Positions 38,835 to 47,522 of a stretch of 64,000 bases of DNA are shown in pieces. The notes below the pieces were generated by a model. That model did not search any database. It saw only the letters and a program-made list of their open reading frames with translations, and was not told the DNA's origin. Position numbers and translations under genes: made by a program. Each line of letters opens with the position of its first letter. Within the stretch, counting starts at the first letter, position 1. This DNA is from Tabrizicola caldifontis (GTDB taxonomy: Bacteria > Pseudomonadota > Alphaproteobacteria > Rhodobacterales > Rhodobacteraceae): the NCBI RefSeq assembly GCF_004762095.1, contig NZ_SIJH01000004.1, forward strand, positions 166,162-230,161, read 5' to 3'.

Positions 38835-39467
38835 CTAGCCGCCTGACCATTCCTGGTGGCGGGCCTCGAAGGCGGCCACGTCATCCGAGGTGGGCGGCAC
38901 ACCGCAGAAGGTCAGAACATAGGCCGGGATCCGTGCCATCCGCTGTTCGAGGGTCTCGTTCGACCGAAGTGCAATATAGCCCACCTGGGTCAGATACAGC
39001 GTGCGTGCCCGGGTGTCGGCTTCGCCGTCTGGATAGCCGAAGCGACGGAAAAGCGCGGTAATCGCGGCGATGCGTGTGGCATCTGCATCGGCCATCGCCT
39101 GCTCAACCGCCCTGTCGGTCAGCGCCCAGGTCCGCATGGCAAATTCCAGGCGGCTATCGAACAGCGCAGAGTCCAGCCAGCAGTCGCAGAGATTCAACAT
39201 GGCCTGGGCTATGGTCTGGGCCGGGGCCTCACATCGTGCGACCAGATTGCCGGTATTCTTTGCCTGCCACCGGTCGATCAACCCGGCCAGAAGCGCCTCA
39301 CGGTCGGGGAAATGCCAGTAGAAACTGGTGCGCGACAGGCCAAGGCGCTGGGCCAGCGGCATGACCTTGACGGCCTCGACCCCGCCTTCGACAAGCAGTT
39401 CGTAGGCGGCATCCAGCCAGAGGTCCGGACTGCCACGCCAGCCGCGTTCGTTGCGCTCTGCATCCAT
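38835..39467 (-). CDS. TetR/AcrR family regulator
   Basis: The 210-residue protein has an N-terminal HTH: DAAYELLVEGGVEAVKVMPL, then QRLGLSRTSFYWHFPDREAL (about residues 20-65). The C-terminal region is all helical (RTWALTDRAVEQAMADADAT). It is divergent from the iron-sulfur flavoenzyme gene, with a palindrome TCGACA-N4-TGTCGA in the 131-bp space between them. The simplest model is local repression of the flavoenzyme and of itself, relieved by an enzyme substrate. Confidence 0.92.
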   Translation of the reverse strand: MDAERNERGWRGSPDLWLDAAYELLVEGGVEAVKVMPLAQRLGLSRTSFYWHFPDREALLAGLIDRWQAKNTGNLVARCEAPAQTIAQAMLNLCDCWLDSALFDSRLEFAMRTWALTDRAVEQAMADADATRIAAITALFRRFGYPDGEADTRARTLYLTQVGYIALRSNETLEQRMARIPAYVLTFCGVPPTSDDVAAFEARHQEWSGG

Positions 39468-39514
39468 GGCGGCACCCTATGCGCGGGCCGGCTTCCGGCA
39501 CAAGGCCAGAAAAC

Positions 39515-39530
39515 TCGACACACATGTCGA
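39515..39530. promoter_or_regulatory. Candidate operator between TetR and flavoenzyme genes
   Basis: TCGACA (39515-39520), CACA, TGTCGA (39525-39530) is a perfect 6-bp inverted repeat, flanked by AAA and TTT that extend the symmetry with one mismatch. A possible -35 TTGAGC for the flavoenzyme gene starts 7 bp downstream at 39537. Confidence 0.6.
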
Positions 39531-39598
39531 TTTTTCTTGAGCCGACTCCATCCCCGGTCTAGCGTTGGCCCAGACTTCCAAGCCAGAGGCCCCGGCCC

Positions 39599-41623
39599 AT
39601 GTCGAACGACCCGCTTCTTCAGCCCTATCAACTGAAGCACCTGACGCTTCGCAACCGGATCATGACCACCAGCCACGAACCGGCCTACCCGGAAGACGGC
39701 ATGCCGAAGGACCGTTACAGGCTGTATCATCTGGAACGGGCCAAGGCGGGCGTGGCGATGGTGATGACGGCCGGCTCGGCCGCGGTGTCGAAGGACAGTC
39801 CGCCAGCCTTCAACAACGTTCTGGCCTACAAGGACGAGGTCGTGCCGTGGCTGAGGCGGCTGGCCGACGACTGCCACGAGGCCGGGGCCGCCGTGATGAT
39901 CCAGCTGACCCACCTTGGCCGCCGCACGCGCTGGGACAAGGGCGACTGGCTTCCGGTGGTGGGGGCGGGGCCATCCCGGGAACCGGCTCATCGCGCCTTT
40001 CCCAAGGTGATCGAGGATTGGGACATCGGCCGCATCATCACGGACTATGCCGATGCCTGCGAACGGATGCAGGCGGCGGGGCTCGATGGGGTGGAATTCG
40101 AATGCTACGGCCACCTGATGGACCAGTTCATGTCGCCCCTGACCAATGCACTGCCTGCGCCCTGGGGGGGCAGTCTGGAAAACCGAGCCCGATTCACGAT
40201 GGAGGTGCTGGCCGCCTGCCGCAGGCGCGTGGGGCCGGATTTCCTGCTGGGCGTGCGCTATACGGCAGACGAGGACGCGCCCGGCGGGATCGACCCCGAG
40301 GAAGGCATCGCCATCGGAAAGTTGTTCCGCGACAGCGGCTTGGTGGACTTTCTCAACATCATCAAGGGCCGCATCCATACCGACCCGGCCATGACGGACG
40401 TGATCCCGATCCAGGGCATGCGATCCGCCCCGCATCTGGATTTCGCAGGCCGCGTGCGGGCCGAGGTGGGGATGCCCACCTTCCACGCCGCGCGGATACC
40501 CGACGTGGCGACCGCCCGGCATGCAGTGGCCACGGGGCAGCTTGACATGGTGGGCATGACCCGCGCCCACATGGCCGACCCCCATATCGTGCGCAAGATC
40601 GTCGAGGGGCGCGAGGCCGACATCCGCCCCTGTGTCGGTGCGACCTACTGCCTGGACCGGATCTATCAGGGGGGCATGGCGCTGTGCATCCACAACCCCT
40701 CGACCGGGCGCGAGGAAACGCAGCCGCACGAGATCGCGCCAGCTTCGGTTAAGAAGAAGGTCGTTGTGGTTGGCGCGGGCCCCGCAGGCCTGGAAGCCGC
40801 GCGCGTGGCGGCCGAGCGCGGCCACCACGTCGTGGTGTTCGAGGCAGCGGCCGATCCGGGCGGGCAGGTGCTGCTGACCTCGCTGACGCCGCGCCGGCGC
40901 GAGATGATCGGCATCATCGACTGGCGCATGGCGCAATGCGCCGCACGGGGGGTAGAGTTCCGCTTCAACACCTTTGCCGAAGCCGCCGACGTGACGGCAG
41001 AAAACCCGGACGTGGTGGTGATCGCCACGGGCGGGCTGCCCACGACCGATGTGCTTGGTGCCGGCAACGATCTGGTCGTCTCCACCTGGGACATCCTGTC
41101 AGGCGATGTGAAGCCGGGGGCGAACGTGCTGCTGTTCGACGACGCCGGGGACCATGCGGCCCTGCAGGCGGCGCAGGTCATCGCCGAGGCAGGCTCGAGG
41201 GTCGAGATCATGACACCGGACCGCACCTTCGCGCCCGAGGTGATGGGCATGAATCTGGTGCCCTACATGCGCGCCTTGCAGGACAAGGACGTGACCTTCA
41301 CGGTGACCTATCGCCTGCTGGCGGTGGAAAGGGCCGGAAACCAGCTGAAGGCCACCATCGGGTCGGACTACATGAAGCTGGCGAAAACGTCGCTGTACGA
41401 TCAGGTGGTGGTCAATCACGGCACCCAGCCGCTGGCAGATATCTACTTTGACCTCAAGCCCTTGTCAGGCAATCTTGGCGCCGTGGATTATGAGGCCCTG
41501 ATCGGCGGACGGCCGCAACCCGAGGTACCCGGCTTTGCGCTTTACCGGATCGGCGATGCGGTGGCCGCGCGCAATACCCATGCGGCGATCTACGACGCAC
41601 TCAGGCTTTTGCGCACAGTCTGA
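39599..41623 (+). CDS. Old-yellow-enzyme/2,4-dienoyl-CoA-reductase-like iron-sulfur flavoprotein
   Basis: The 674-residue protein has an N-terminal FMN TIM barrel (QPYQLKHLTLRNRIMTTSHE; GVEFECYGHLMDQFMSPLTN), a cluster-binding stretch and a C-terminal FAD/NAD Rossmann pair (KVVVVGAGPAGLEAARVAAE). This is the trimethylamine dehydrogenase/dienoyl-CoA reductase architecture; relatives in alphaproteobacteria demethylate N-methylated amino acids such as dimethylglycine or N-methylproline. The cluster motif is unusual: Cys345 and Cys351 are present and Cys363 follows (ALCIHNP), but the position of the second ligand (348) is Ala. It is divergent from TetR and followed 52 bp on by a flavin reductase. 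Confidence 0.9.
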   Translation: MSNDPLLQPYQLKHLTLRNRIMTTSHEPAYPEDGMPKDRYRLYHLERAKAGVAMVMTAGSAAVSKDSPPAFNNVLAYKDEVVPWLRRLADDCHEAGAAVMIQLTHLGRRTRWDKGDWLPVVGAGPSREPAHRAFPKVIEDWDIGRIITDYADACERMQAAGLDGVEFECYGHLMDQFMSPLTNALPAPWGGSLENRARFTMEVLAACRRRVGPDFLLGVRYTADEDAPGGIDPEEGIAIGKLFRDSGLVDFLNIIKGRIHTDPAMTDVIPIQGMRSAPHLDFAGRVRAEVGMPTFHAARIPDVATARHAVATGQLDMVGMTRAHMADPHIVRKIVEGREADIRPCVGATYCLDRIYQGGMALCIHNPSTGREETQPHEIAPASVKKKVVVVGAGPAGLEAARVAAERGHHVVVFEAAADPGGQVLLTSLTPRRREMIGIIDWRMAQCAARGVEFRFNTFAEAADVTAENPDVVVIATGGLPTTDVLGAGNDLVVSTWDILSGDVKPGANVLLFDDAGDHAALQAAQVIAEAGSRVEIMTPDRTFAPEVMGMNLVPYMRALQDKDVTFTVTYRLLAVERAGNQLKATIGSDYMKLAKTSLYDQVVVNHGTQPLADIYFDLKPLSGNLGAVDYEALIGGRPQPEVPGFALYRIGDAVAARNTHAAIYDALRLLRTV

Positions 41624-41675
41624 CCGGCAGATCTGACGTTGATTGTCGCGGACGTCGGCATATCTGGTAGGGCCC

Positions 41676-42197
41676 ATGAACGGACCTGCCATGCCTGACG
41701 GAACAGCTTCGACCGAACTGCTGCTTGACCCTTCCGACCCGCGCGCGCTGCGCGACGCCTTCGGGCGCTTTGCGACCGGCGTGACGCTGGTCACGACGCT
41801 GGGGCCCGAAGGGCCGGTGGGCTTCGTGGCCAACAGCTTCTCGTCGGTGTCGCTTGACCCGCCACTGGTGCTGTGGTCCCCTGCCCGCGCCTCGTCGCGG
41901 TTTGCCATCTTCACCGGGGCACGGCATTTCGCGATCCATGTGCTGGAGGCAGGGCAGCGCGACTGGGTGGCTCGCTTCGCCCGGGGCGGTGCCGGGTTCG
42001 CCGGGCTTGACCATTCGCTGACGTCCGAAGGACTGCCCGCGCTGAGCGGGGCGCTGGCCCGGTTCGACTGCGCGCGCCATGCCGTTCATGACGGTGGGGA
42101 TCATGCGATCATCCTGGGCCGTGTGCTGCGCATGGCGGTGCGGGCGGGCAAGCCACTGGTCTTCAGCCAGGGCCGCTATGGCAGCTTTGCCGGCTAG
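41676..42197 (+). CDS. Flavin reductase family protein
   Basis: The 173-residue protein of the flavin_reduct (HpaC/RutF-like) fold carries DAFGRFATGVTLVTTLGPEG and ANSFSSVSLDPPLVLWSPA, the FMN-binding signature of the family. Such enzymes use NAD(P)H to supply reduced flavin to a monooxygenase, or have a bound flavin of their own. I chose the ATG at 41676 (MNGPAMPDG) over an upstream TTG. It lies 52 bp after the iron-sulfur flavoenzyme and may be co-transcribed. Its stop overlaps the convergent fur stop in CTAG. Confidence 0.93.
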   Translation: MNGPAMPDGTASTELLLDPSDPRALRDAFGRFATGVTLVTTLGPEGPVGFVANSFSSVSLDPPLVLWSPARASSRFAIFTGARHFAIHVLEAGQRDWVARFARGGAGFAGLDHSLTSEGLPALSGALARFDCARHAVHDGGDHAIILGRVLRMAVRAGKPLVFSQGRYGSFAG

Positions 42198-42613
42198 GGC
42201 TTCTTCCGGCAGTAAAGTTCCATCCGGTGATGGACGATCTCGTAGCCAAGCTCGGCGGCGATCTCGCGTTGAAGCTGCTCGATCTTTTCGGAGTGGAACT
42301 CCATGATCTCGCCACTGTCGAGGTCGATGATGTGGTCGTGATGCGCGGTGTTCGCCACCTCGTACCGCGCGCCCCCGTTTTCCAGGGCAAGGCGCAGAAC
42401 CACGCCTTCCCTCTCCAGCACCGAGAGCGTCCGATAGACGGTGGCCAGCGACAGGCTGTCGTCTAACTCCCGCGCCCTGCGGTGCAACTCGGCCGCGTCG
42501 GGGTGGTCCTGGGCCTCGGTCAGGACCTTGAGCAATGCCTCGCGCTGGCGCGTGACGCGCACGCCGGTGTCGCGGAGGGCCTGAGTCATCTTGCGGGCAG
42601 GATCGGGCTTCAT
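42194..42613 (-). CDS. fur: Fur/Mur family metal-dependent repressor
   Basis: The 139-residue protein has a winged-helix N-terminal domain (RVTRQREALLKVLTEAQDHP; SLSLATVYRTLSVLEREG) and a dimerisation domain with the metal motif HHDHIIDLDSGEIMEF and the later VHHRMELY. The four-cysteine structural zinc site of many Fur proteins is absent, which is common in alphaproteobacterial Fur/Mur. Sensing of iron or manganese cannot be told from sequence. The ATG at 42613 is the family-like start. No target genes for metal uptake are adjacent. Confidence 0.93.
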   Translation of the reverse strand: MKPDPARKMTQALRDTGVRVTRQREALLKVLTEAQDHPDAAELHRRARELDDSLSLATVYRTLSVLEREGVVLRLALENGGARYEVANTAHHDHIIDLDSGEIMEFHSEKIEQLQREIAAELGYEIVHHRMELYCRKKP

Positions 42614-42683
42614 GCCGGGATGGTAGCGGCTGGGCTGCCGGGGGTCAAACCTTCGGGCCGGAAGGCATATCCCCCCACCCCAT

Positions 42684-42707
42684 CCCTCCCCCACCGTGGG
42701 GGGAGGG
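42684..42707. repeat. GC-rich intergenic hairpin
   Basis: CCCTCCCCC (42684-42692) pairs with GGGGGAGGG (42699-42707), preceded by a CCCCCCACCCCAT tract. The layout resembles, in reverse orientation, the hairpin after the RND pump gene. Confidence 0.45.
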
Positions 42708-42751
42708 AGGTCCCAGGCTTTCAGTCATTGCGCCGGATGGCTGGTAGAGGA

Positions 42752-42772
42752 CCGGGGGTTTCACACCCCCGG
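42752..42772. repeat. Second hairpin upstream of fur, next to motif copy C
   Basis: CCGGGGGT (42752-42759) and ACCCCCGG (42765-42772) form a perfect 8-bp stem with a 5-base loop, directly followed by copy C of the dispersed GGGATACTTG-like motif. Confidence 0.45.
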
Positions 42773-42774
42773 AC

Positions 42775-42800
42775 CCCCGTGGGATCTTTGGGGAGGGAAA
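42775..42800 (+). repeat. Dispersed GGGATACTTG motif, copy C
   Basis: CCCCGTGGGATCTTTG then GGGAGGGAAA. It is the most diverged of the three copies (core GGGATCTTTG). Confidence 0.35.
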
Positions 42801-42817
42801 GGTCTACTGAAGCTGGC

Positions 42818-43366
42818 TCAGAGCCCGCGACGCTTCAGCGCCCGCTCCACAACCTCTTTCGAGAACGCGAAATGGCGAGACAGCGCGTCCAGATCCCTCC
42901 CGTATAGCCCAAGGGCTCCCTCCAGAGCTTGGTTGCCAAAAATGACAGCGTCGGCCCATTGATTTGCCTCGCTCTCTTCGAGCATCCCGGCAAGGTCATA
43001 TACTTGGTCCAACGTATCGCCAGTCGCCCTATGCTTGACGGGCGCAAGAGGATCGCACGGGTCGACATGCAGGTAATAGTGGCCCACTTCGTGCAAAGCG
43101 CTGAAGCGCTGCCGCAAGCGCGGGTGCCGGCTATTCAGAACCACCTCGTAGCTTTTTTCGGCCCAGGTATCGGGCACGAGTTTGCCAGAGACGGCATGGG
43201 GCATAGCTTCAAAACGGCAGCCAAACCCGAGTTCCCGCAGCAAGTCACCCACCGAAGCAGGTAGCGATTTGTTCATGAAGTTGAACTGCCTGAGCGCATG
43301 CGCATCGGCGCCGGTGCGAACGACACTCAAGGCATCATTGAGGGTGAGAAACTGCTTCTTGCCCAT
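42818..43366 (-). CDS. ImmA/IrrE-family metallopeptidase coupled to nrdJ
   Basis: The 182-residue protein has the zinc-metallopeptidase motif HEVGH (residues 92-96, SALHEVGHYYLHVD) of the ImmA/IrrE (DUF955) family. A later Glu-rich segment EESEANQWADAVIFG supplies the likely third ligand and the family E-x-x-A-n-x-F/W-A signature. There is no HTH domain. ImmA and IrrE cleave repressors during mobile-element induction or DNA damage. Unusually, its ATG at 43366 overlaps the nrdJ stop by one base (TGATG), so it should be translated with the ribonucleotide reductase. GC is lower than around it (177 of 300 bases, 59%, over 42961-43260). Confidence 0.85.
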   Translation of the reverse strand: MGKKQFLTLNDALSVVRTGADAHALRQFNFMNKSLPASVGDLLRELGFGCRFEAMPHAVSGKLVPDTWAEKSYEVVLNSRHPRLRQRFSALHEVGHYYLHVDPCDPLAPVKHRATGDTLDQVYDLAGMLEESEANQWADAVIFGNQALEGALGLYGRDLDALSRHFAFSKEVVERALKRRGL

Positions 43367-46300
43367 CAGCTGCACCCGGTCGTGGCGCCACAGCTGTTGC
43401 ACTTCAGGCAGGTGCCGTTGCGGACCAGCGTATAGTTGCCGCATTCGCCGCAGCTGTCACCGGTATAGCCCTGCAGCTTGGCCTTGGTGCGCGCATCCGC
43501 CGTGCTGATCGCAAAGCTGCTGGTGGTTTCCGAGAAGCCCGAGACCCTTGTCTCCGACAGGACCGCCGTCAGGGGCGCGGCGCTGTCGGTGCCGGTCGCC
43601 AGCCCCCCGCCGAAGCCGGTGGCCCCCTGCCCGCCCCGCAACACCACCAGTTCCTGCGGCAGGCGCTTGCGCATGTAGCCGGTCGAGGCGACCTGCTTCA
43701 GCACCTCGAGCGATTTCGAGGCCGCGATCTCGCTGGGTTCGGCGAAGTTGCGCTTGCCTTCCTCGTCGCCCCGGCCGAGGTCATCGAAGCTCGCCCCCTT
43801 GGGCGCGACATGGGCAAGGTCGGTGCGGTCAAGATAGCTGATCGCCAGTTCCCGGAAGATGTAGTCGAGGATCGAGGTCGCGTTCTTGATCGAGTCGTTC
43901 CCCTGGACCATACCGGCGGGTTCGAACCGGGTGAAGGTGAAGGCCTCGACGAATTCCTCCAGCGGCACGCCGTATTGCAGGCCGACCGAGACCGCGATGG
44001 CGAAGTTGTTCATCATCGCCCGGAAGCCCGCGCCTTCCTTGTGCATGTCGATGAAGATCTCGCCCAAGCTGCCATCGGCATATTCGCCGGTGCGCAGATA
44101 GACCTTGTGCCCGCCCACGATCGCCTTCTGGGTATAGCCCTTGCGGCGTTCCGGCAGCTTCTCGCGGTGGCTGCGGACGATCTCCTTGACGATCACCTTC
44201 TCGACGATCTTCTCGGCCACGACCTGGGCCTTTTCGGTGACCGTGCCCGAGGCGAGCAGCTCTTCGGCCTCGTCGTCGTCCTCGATCAGCGCAGAGGCGA
44301 GCGGCTGGCTGAGCTTGGAGCCGTCGCGGTAAAGCGCATTGGCCTTGATACCCAGCGAATGCGACAGTTCGTAGGCTGCCAGCACATCAGCGATGGTGGC
44401 GGAGTTCGGCATGTTGATCGTCTTGGAGATCGCGCCCGAGATGAAGGACTGGGCGGCAGCCATCATGCGGATGTGGCTTTCCACCGACAGATAGCGGGTG
44501 CCCTTCTTGCCGCAGGGATTGGCGCAGTCGAAGACCTTGTAGTGTTCGGGCTTGAGGTGCGGAGCGCCTTCCAGTGTCATGGTGCCGCAGACATGATCGT
44601 TGGCGGCCTCGATCTGCGCCCTGGTGAAGCCGAGGTGACGCAGCAGGTCGAAGGTCGGATCGGCAAGTTTTTCGGCGGGGATGCCGAGAGTGCCCTTGCA
44701 GAAGTCCTCGCCCAGCGTCCACTGGTTGAAGACAAAGCGTATGTCGAAGGCCGAAGGCAGCGCAGCCTCGATCTTCTCGATCTCGCGCGGGCCAAAGCCG
44801 TGGCCGATCAGCGCGGTGTGGTTGATCGCCGGGGCCTGGCCGAGCGAGCCGTGGCCGACGGCATAGGCGACGATCTCGGCGGCTTGCGACGTGGAATAGC
44901 CGAGGGCCTCCAGCGCGGCAGGGACCGACTGGTTGATGATCTTGAAATAGCCGCCGCCGGCAAGCTTCTTGAACTTCACCAGGGCGAAGTCGGGCTCGAT
45001 GCCGGTGGTGTCGCAGTCCATGACGAGGCCAATGGTGCCGGTGGGCGCGATCACCGTGGTCTGGGCGTTACGGTAACCGTAGGCCTCGCCCAGGCGCAGC
45101 GCCTCATCCCACGCGGATTTGGCAAGGGTAACAAGGCTTTGGTCGGGGCAGTTCGCATGATCCAGCGGGACAGCCGGGACGTTCAGCCCTTCATACTGGC
45201 CGGTCGCATGGGCCGCGGCGCGGTGGTTGCGGATGACGCGCAGCATGTGCTGCTTGTTCCGCTCATAGCCCGCGAACGGCCCCAGTTCCTTTGCCATCTC
45301 GGCGCTGGTGGCATAGGAGATGCCCGTCATGATCGCGGTCAGCGCACCGCAAAGGGCGCGGCCTTCGTCCGAGTCATAGCCGAGGCCCATGTTCATCAGA
45401 AGGCCGCCGATGTTGGCATAACCCAGGCCAAGGGTGCGGAAATCATAGGAGAGCTGGGCGATTTCCTTCGAAGGGAACTGCGCCATCATAACGCTGATTT
45501 CCAGCGTGACCGTCCACAGGCGGGTGGCATGCACATAGGCCTGGGCGTCGAAGCGGCCGTCCTTGTAGAAGGTCAGCAGGTTCATCGACGCCAGATTGCA
45601 GGCGGTGTCGTCGAGGAACATGTATTCCGAGCACGGGTTCGAGCCCCGGATCGGCCCGTCCTCGGGGCAGGTGTGCCAGGCGTTGACGGTGTCGTGGAAC
45701 TGGATGCCGGGGTCGGCGCAGGCCCAGGCGGCATGGCCGATCTGGTCCCACAGATCGCGTGCCGAGACGGTCTTGGCCACCTTGCCGTCGGTGCGGCGGA
45801 TCAGCTCCCAGGGCAGATCCTCCTTCACCGCGCGCAGAAAGGCGTCGGTGACGCGGACCGAGTTGTTGGAGTTCTGGCCCGAGACCGAGATGTAAGCCTC
45901 GGAATCCCAGTCGGTGTCGTAGGTCGGGAATTCGATCGAAGTGAAGCCCTGCCGCGCGTATTGCAGCACGCGGTTGGTATAGGTGTCGGGGATCATCGCC
46001 TTCTTGGCTGCCTTGATCGCAGCCTTCAGAGCGGCGTTCTTCGCCGGATCGGTGGCATCCCCTTCCGCGCCGTCCCACTGGCGGATCGCGGCGAAGATGT
46101 CGTTCAGCCGCGCCTCGTGCATCTTGGATCCGGCCACCAAAGAGGCGACCTTCTGTTCCTCGATCACCTTCCAGTTGATGAATTCCTCGATGTCGGGGTG
46201 ATCCATGTCCACGATCACCATCTTGGCCGCGCGGCGCGTGGTGCCGCCCGACTTGATCGCCCCCGCCGCGCGGTCGCCGATCTTGAGGAAGCCCATCAGG

Positions 46301-47058
46301 CCCGAGGACTTGCCGCCTCCCGAAAGCTTCTCGCCCTCGCCCCGAAGGCTGGAGAAGTTGGTGCCGGTGCCCGAGCCATACTTGAACAGCCGCGCCTCGC
46401 GCACCCAGAGGTCCATGATGCCGCCTTCGTTCACAAGGTCGTCCTTCACCGACTGGATGAAGCACGCATGGGGTTGTGGATGTTCGTAGGCGCTGTCGGA
46501 CTGGGTCAGCTTGCCGGTCCTGTAGTCCACGTAGAAATGGCCCTGGCCGGGGCCGTCGATGCCGTAGGCCCAGTGCAGGCCGGTGTTGAACCACTGCGGC
46601 GAGTTCGGCGCGGCCATCTGGCGGGCCAGCATGAAGCGCATCTCGTCATAATAGGCACGGGCGTCGGCCTCGGTGGTGAAATAGCCGCCCTTCCAGCCCC
46701 AGTAGGCCCAGGCGCCTGCCAGACGGTCAAAGACCTGCTTGGCCGAGGTCTCGCCAGTGTAGCGCTGGTCCTCGGGCAGGCTGGCCAAGGCCTCCTCGTC
46801 TGCGACCGAGCGCCACAGGAACTCGGGCACGCCCTTTTCCCTGACCTTCTTCAGCGCCGCCGGCACACCTGCCTTGCGGAAATACTTCTGTGCCAGAACG
46901 TCGCTGGCGACCTGGCTCCAGCCTTCGGGGACTTCCACCGCGTCGTTGCGGAAGACAACCTTCCCGTCGGGGTTGCGGATTTCCGAAACGGTGGTCGTGA
47001 AGGCCATGGCCCCATAGGCGCCGGTGGCCTCGGTGGTGAAGTGCCGCTCGATCTTCAT
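43366..47058 (-). CDS. nrdJ: Vitamin B12-dependent class II ribonucleotide reductase
   Basis: NrdJ makes deoxyribonucleotides with adenosylcobalamin as radical source, with or without oxygen. The 1230-residue protein starts [15 protein letters not shown]; the frame is open to 47232 but has no family sequence there. Visible landmarks are the substrate-binding [16 protein letters not shown], the loop motif [16 protein letters not shown] and a C-terminal cysteine-rich zinc-ribbon tail ([18 protein letters not shown]). A candidate NrdR box lies 179 bp upstream (47237-47252). I saw no cobalamin riboswitch. The stop is shared by one base with the start of the ImmA-like gene. Confidence 0.97.
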   Translation of the reverse strand: MKIERHFTTEATGAYGAMAFTTTVSEIRNPDGKVVFRNDAVEVPEGWSQVASDVLAQKYFRKAGVPAALKKVREKGVPEFLWRSVADEEALASLPEDQRYTGETSAKQVFDRLAGAWAYWGWKGGYFTTEADARAYYDEMRFMLARQMAAPNSPQWFNTGLHWAYGIDGPGQGHFYVDYRTGKLTQSDSAYEHPQPHACFIQSVKDDLVNEGGIMDLWVREARLFKYGSGTGTNFSSLRGEGEKLSGGGKSSGLMGFLKIGDRAAGAIKSGGTTRRAAKMVIVDMDHPDIEEFINWKVIEEQKVASLVAGSKMHEARLNDIFAAIRQWDGAEGDATDPAKNAALKAAIKAAKKAMIPDTYTNRVLQYARQGFTSIEFPTYDTDWDSEAYISVSGQNSNNSVRVTDAFLRAVKEDLPWELIRRTDGKVAKTVSARDLWDQIGHAAWACADPGIQFHDTVNAWHTCPEDGPIRGSNPCSEYMFLDDTACNLASMNLLTFYKDGRFDAQAYVHATRLWTVTLEISVMMAQFPSKEIAQLSYDFRTLGLGYANIGGLLMNMGLGYDSDEGRALCGALTAIMTGISYATSAEMAKELGPFAGYERNKQHMLRVIRNHRAAAHATGQYEGLNVPAVPLDHANCPDQSLVTLAKSAWDEALRLGEAYGYRNAQTTVIAPTGTIGLVMDCDTTGIEPDFALVKFKKLAGGGYFKIINQSVPAALEALGYSTSQAAEIVAYAVGHGSLGQAPAINHTALIGHGFGPREIEKIEAALPSAFDIRFVFNQWTLGEDFCKGTLGIPAEKLADPTFDLLRHLGFTRAQIEAANDHVCGTMTLEGAPHLKPEHYKVFDCANPCGKKGTRYLSVESHIRMMAAAQSFISGAISKTINMPNSATIADVLAAYELSHSLGIKANALYRDGSKLSQPLASALIEDDDEAEELLASGTVTEKAQVVAEKIVEKVIVKEIVRSHREKLPERRKGYTQKAIVGGHKVYLRTGEYADGSLGEIFIDMHKEGAGFRAMMNNFAIAVSVGLQYGVPLEEFVEAFTFTRFEPAGMVQGNDSIKNATSILDYIFRELAISYLDRTDLAHVAPKGASFDDLGRGDEEGKRNFAEPSEIAASKSLEVLKQVASTGYMRKRLPQELVVLRGGQGATGFGGGLATGTDSAAPLTAVLSETRVSGFSETTSSFAISTADARTKAKLQGYTGDSCGECGNYTLVRNGTCLKCNSCGATTGCS

Positions 47059-47236
47059 GCCCCTGAACTCCCGTTCTTGCGGCCAATAAGGCCGATGAAT
47101 GCTGCAATCTTGCGCGGGGTGCCGATCCGGTTGCAGCGAAAGACAACAACCCGCCATCCTGCCGGCCTGCACCGGCGGGAGGGGCGCATCCGTTCCGGAT
47201 GCCCTTTCTACTGGGTCAATCTGCCTGTCCACTGCG

Positions 47237-47252
47237 GCACTAGATTTTGTGG
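47237..47252. promoter_or_regulatory. Candidate NrdR box for nrdJ
   Basis: On the minus strand CCACAAAATCTAGTGC matches 12 of 16 positions of the NrdR consensus ACACWATATATWGTGT, including the outer CAC and GTG halves. A second box at the usual three-turn spacing was not seen. Confidence 0.5.
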
Positions 47253-47273
47253 TTTCCCCTGCCGCTTTATCAA

Positions 47274-47293
47274 ACTGTCGTAATCATGACAGT
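47274..47293. repeat. Inverted repeat upstream of nrdJ
   Basis: ACTGTC (47274-47279) and GACAGT (47288-47293) are perfect 6-bp arms with an 8-base spacer. It lies 22 bp upstream of the NrdR-like box relative to nrdJ transcription. The binding factor is unknown. Confidence 0.4.
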
Positions 47294-47522
47294 CGATCAA
47301 CGGGAAAATTTTGCCTTCATCGAAATTTTCTCCCTTGACGTTGGGCTGCCACACCACCCTGTCAGCGGTGCAGCAGACGCCCCCCTGTGGACAGGTTTGG
47401 GGACAAGGTTCGAGCAGTTTGTGAAGTGTCCCCGATTTCGCAGAAATGCAGCGCGCTTGACCGGCCGCCTTGCAGCCGGAGGGCCCACGCCAATTCGGCG
47501 CCGGGCGATTCTGCACAGGCCT

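Larger units (their letters stand above)
47059..47522. other. 464-bp intergenic region upstream of nrdJ
   Basis: No gene is supported here. It holds the nrdJ promoter region with a candidate NrdR box (47237-47252), an inverted repeat ACTGTC-N8-GACAGT (47274-47293), and an A/T-rich tract with imperfect GGGAAAATTT/AAATTTTCTCCC symmetry (47302-47333). A GGGGACA/TGTCCCC pair lies near 47400-47430. The last part precedes the 3' end of the DMT exporter gene, which is transcribed toward it. Confidence 0.6.

Noticed and set aside
42818..43366. Phage or ICE immunity module (ImmA plus repressor)
   Set aside because: There is no HTH repressor partner, integrase or second phage gene beside it; the only partner is nrdJ.
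43810..47283. A 1157-codon open frame antisense to nrdJ
   Set aside because: It lies fully opposite nrdJ, has His/Gln/Arg-rich composition without any family motif, and is a known effect of high-GC codon use.
47059..47522. Cobalamin riboswitch upstream of the B12-dependent reductase
   Set aside because: I looked for the B12 box and the long folded leader and found neither; NrdR control fits better.
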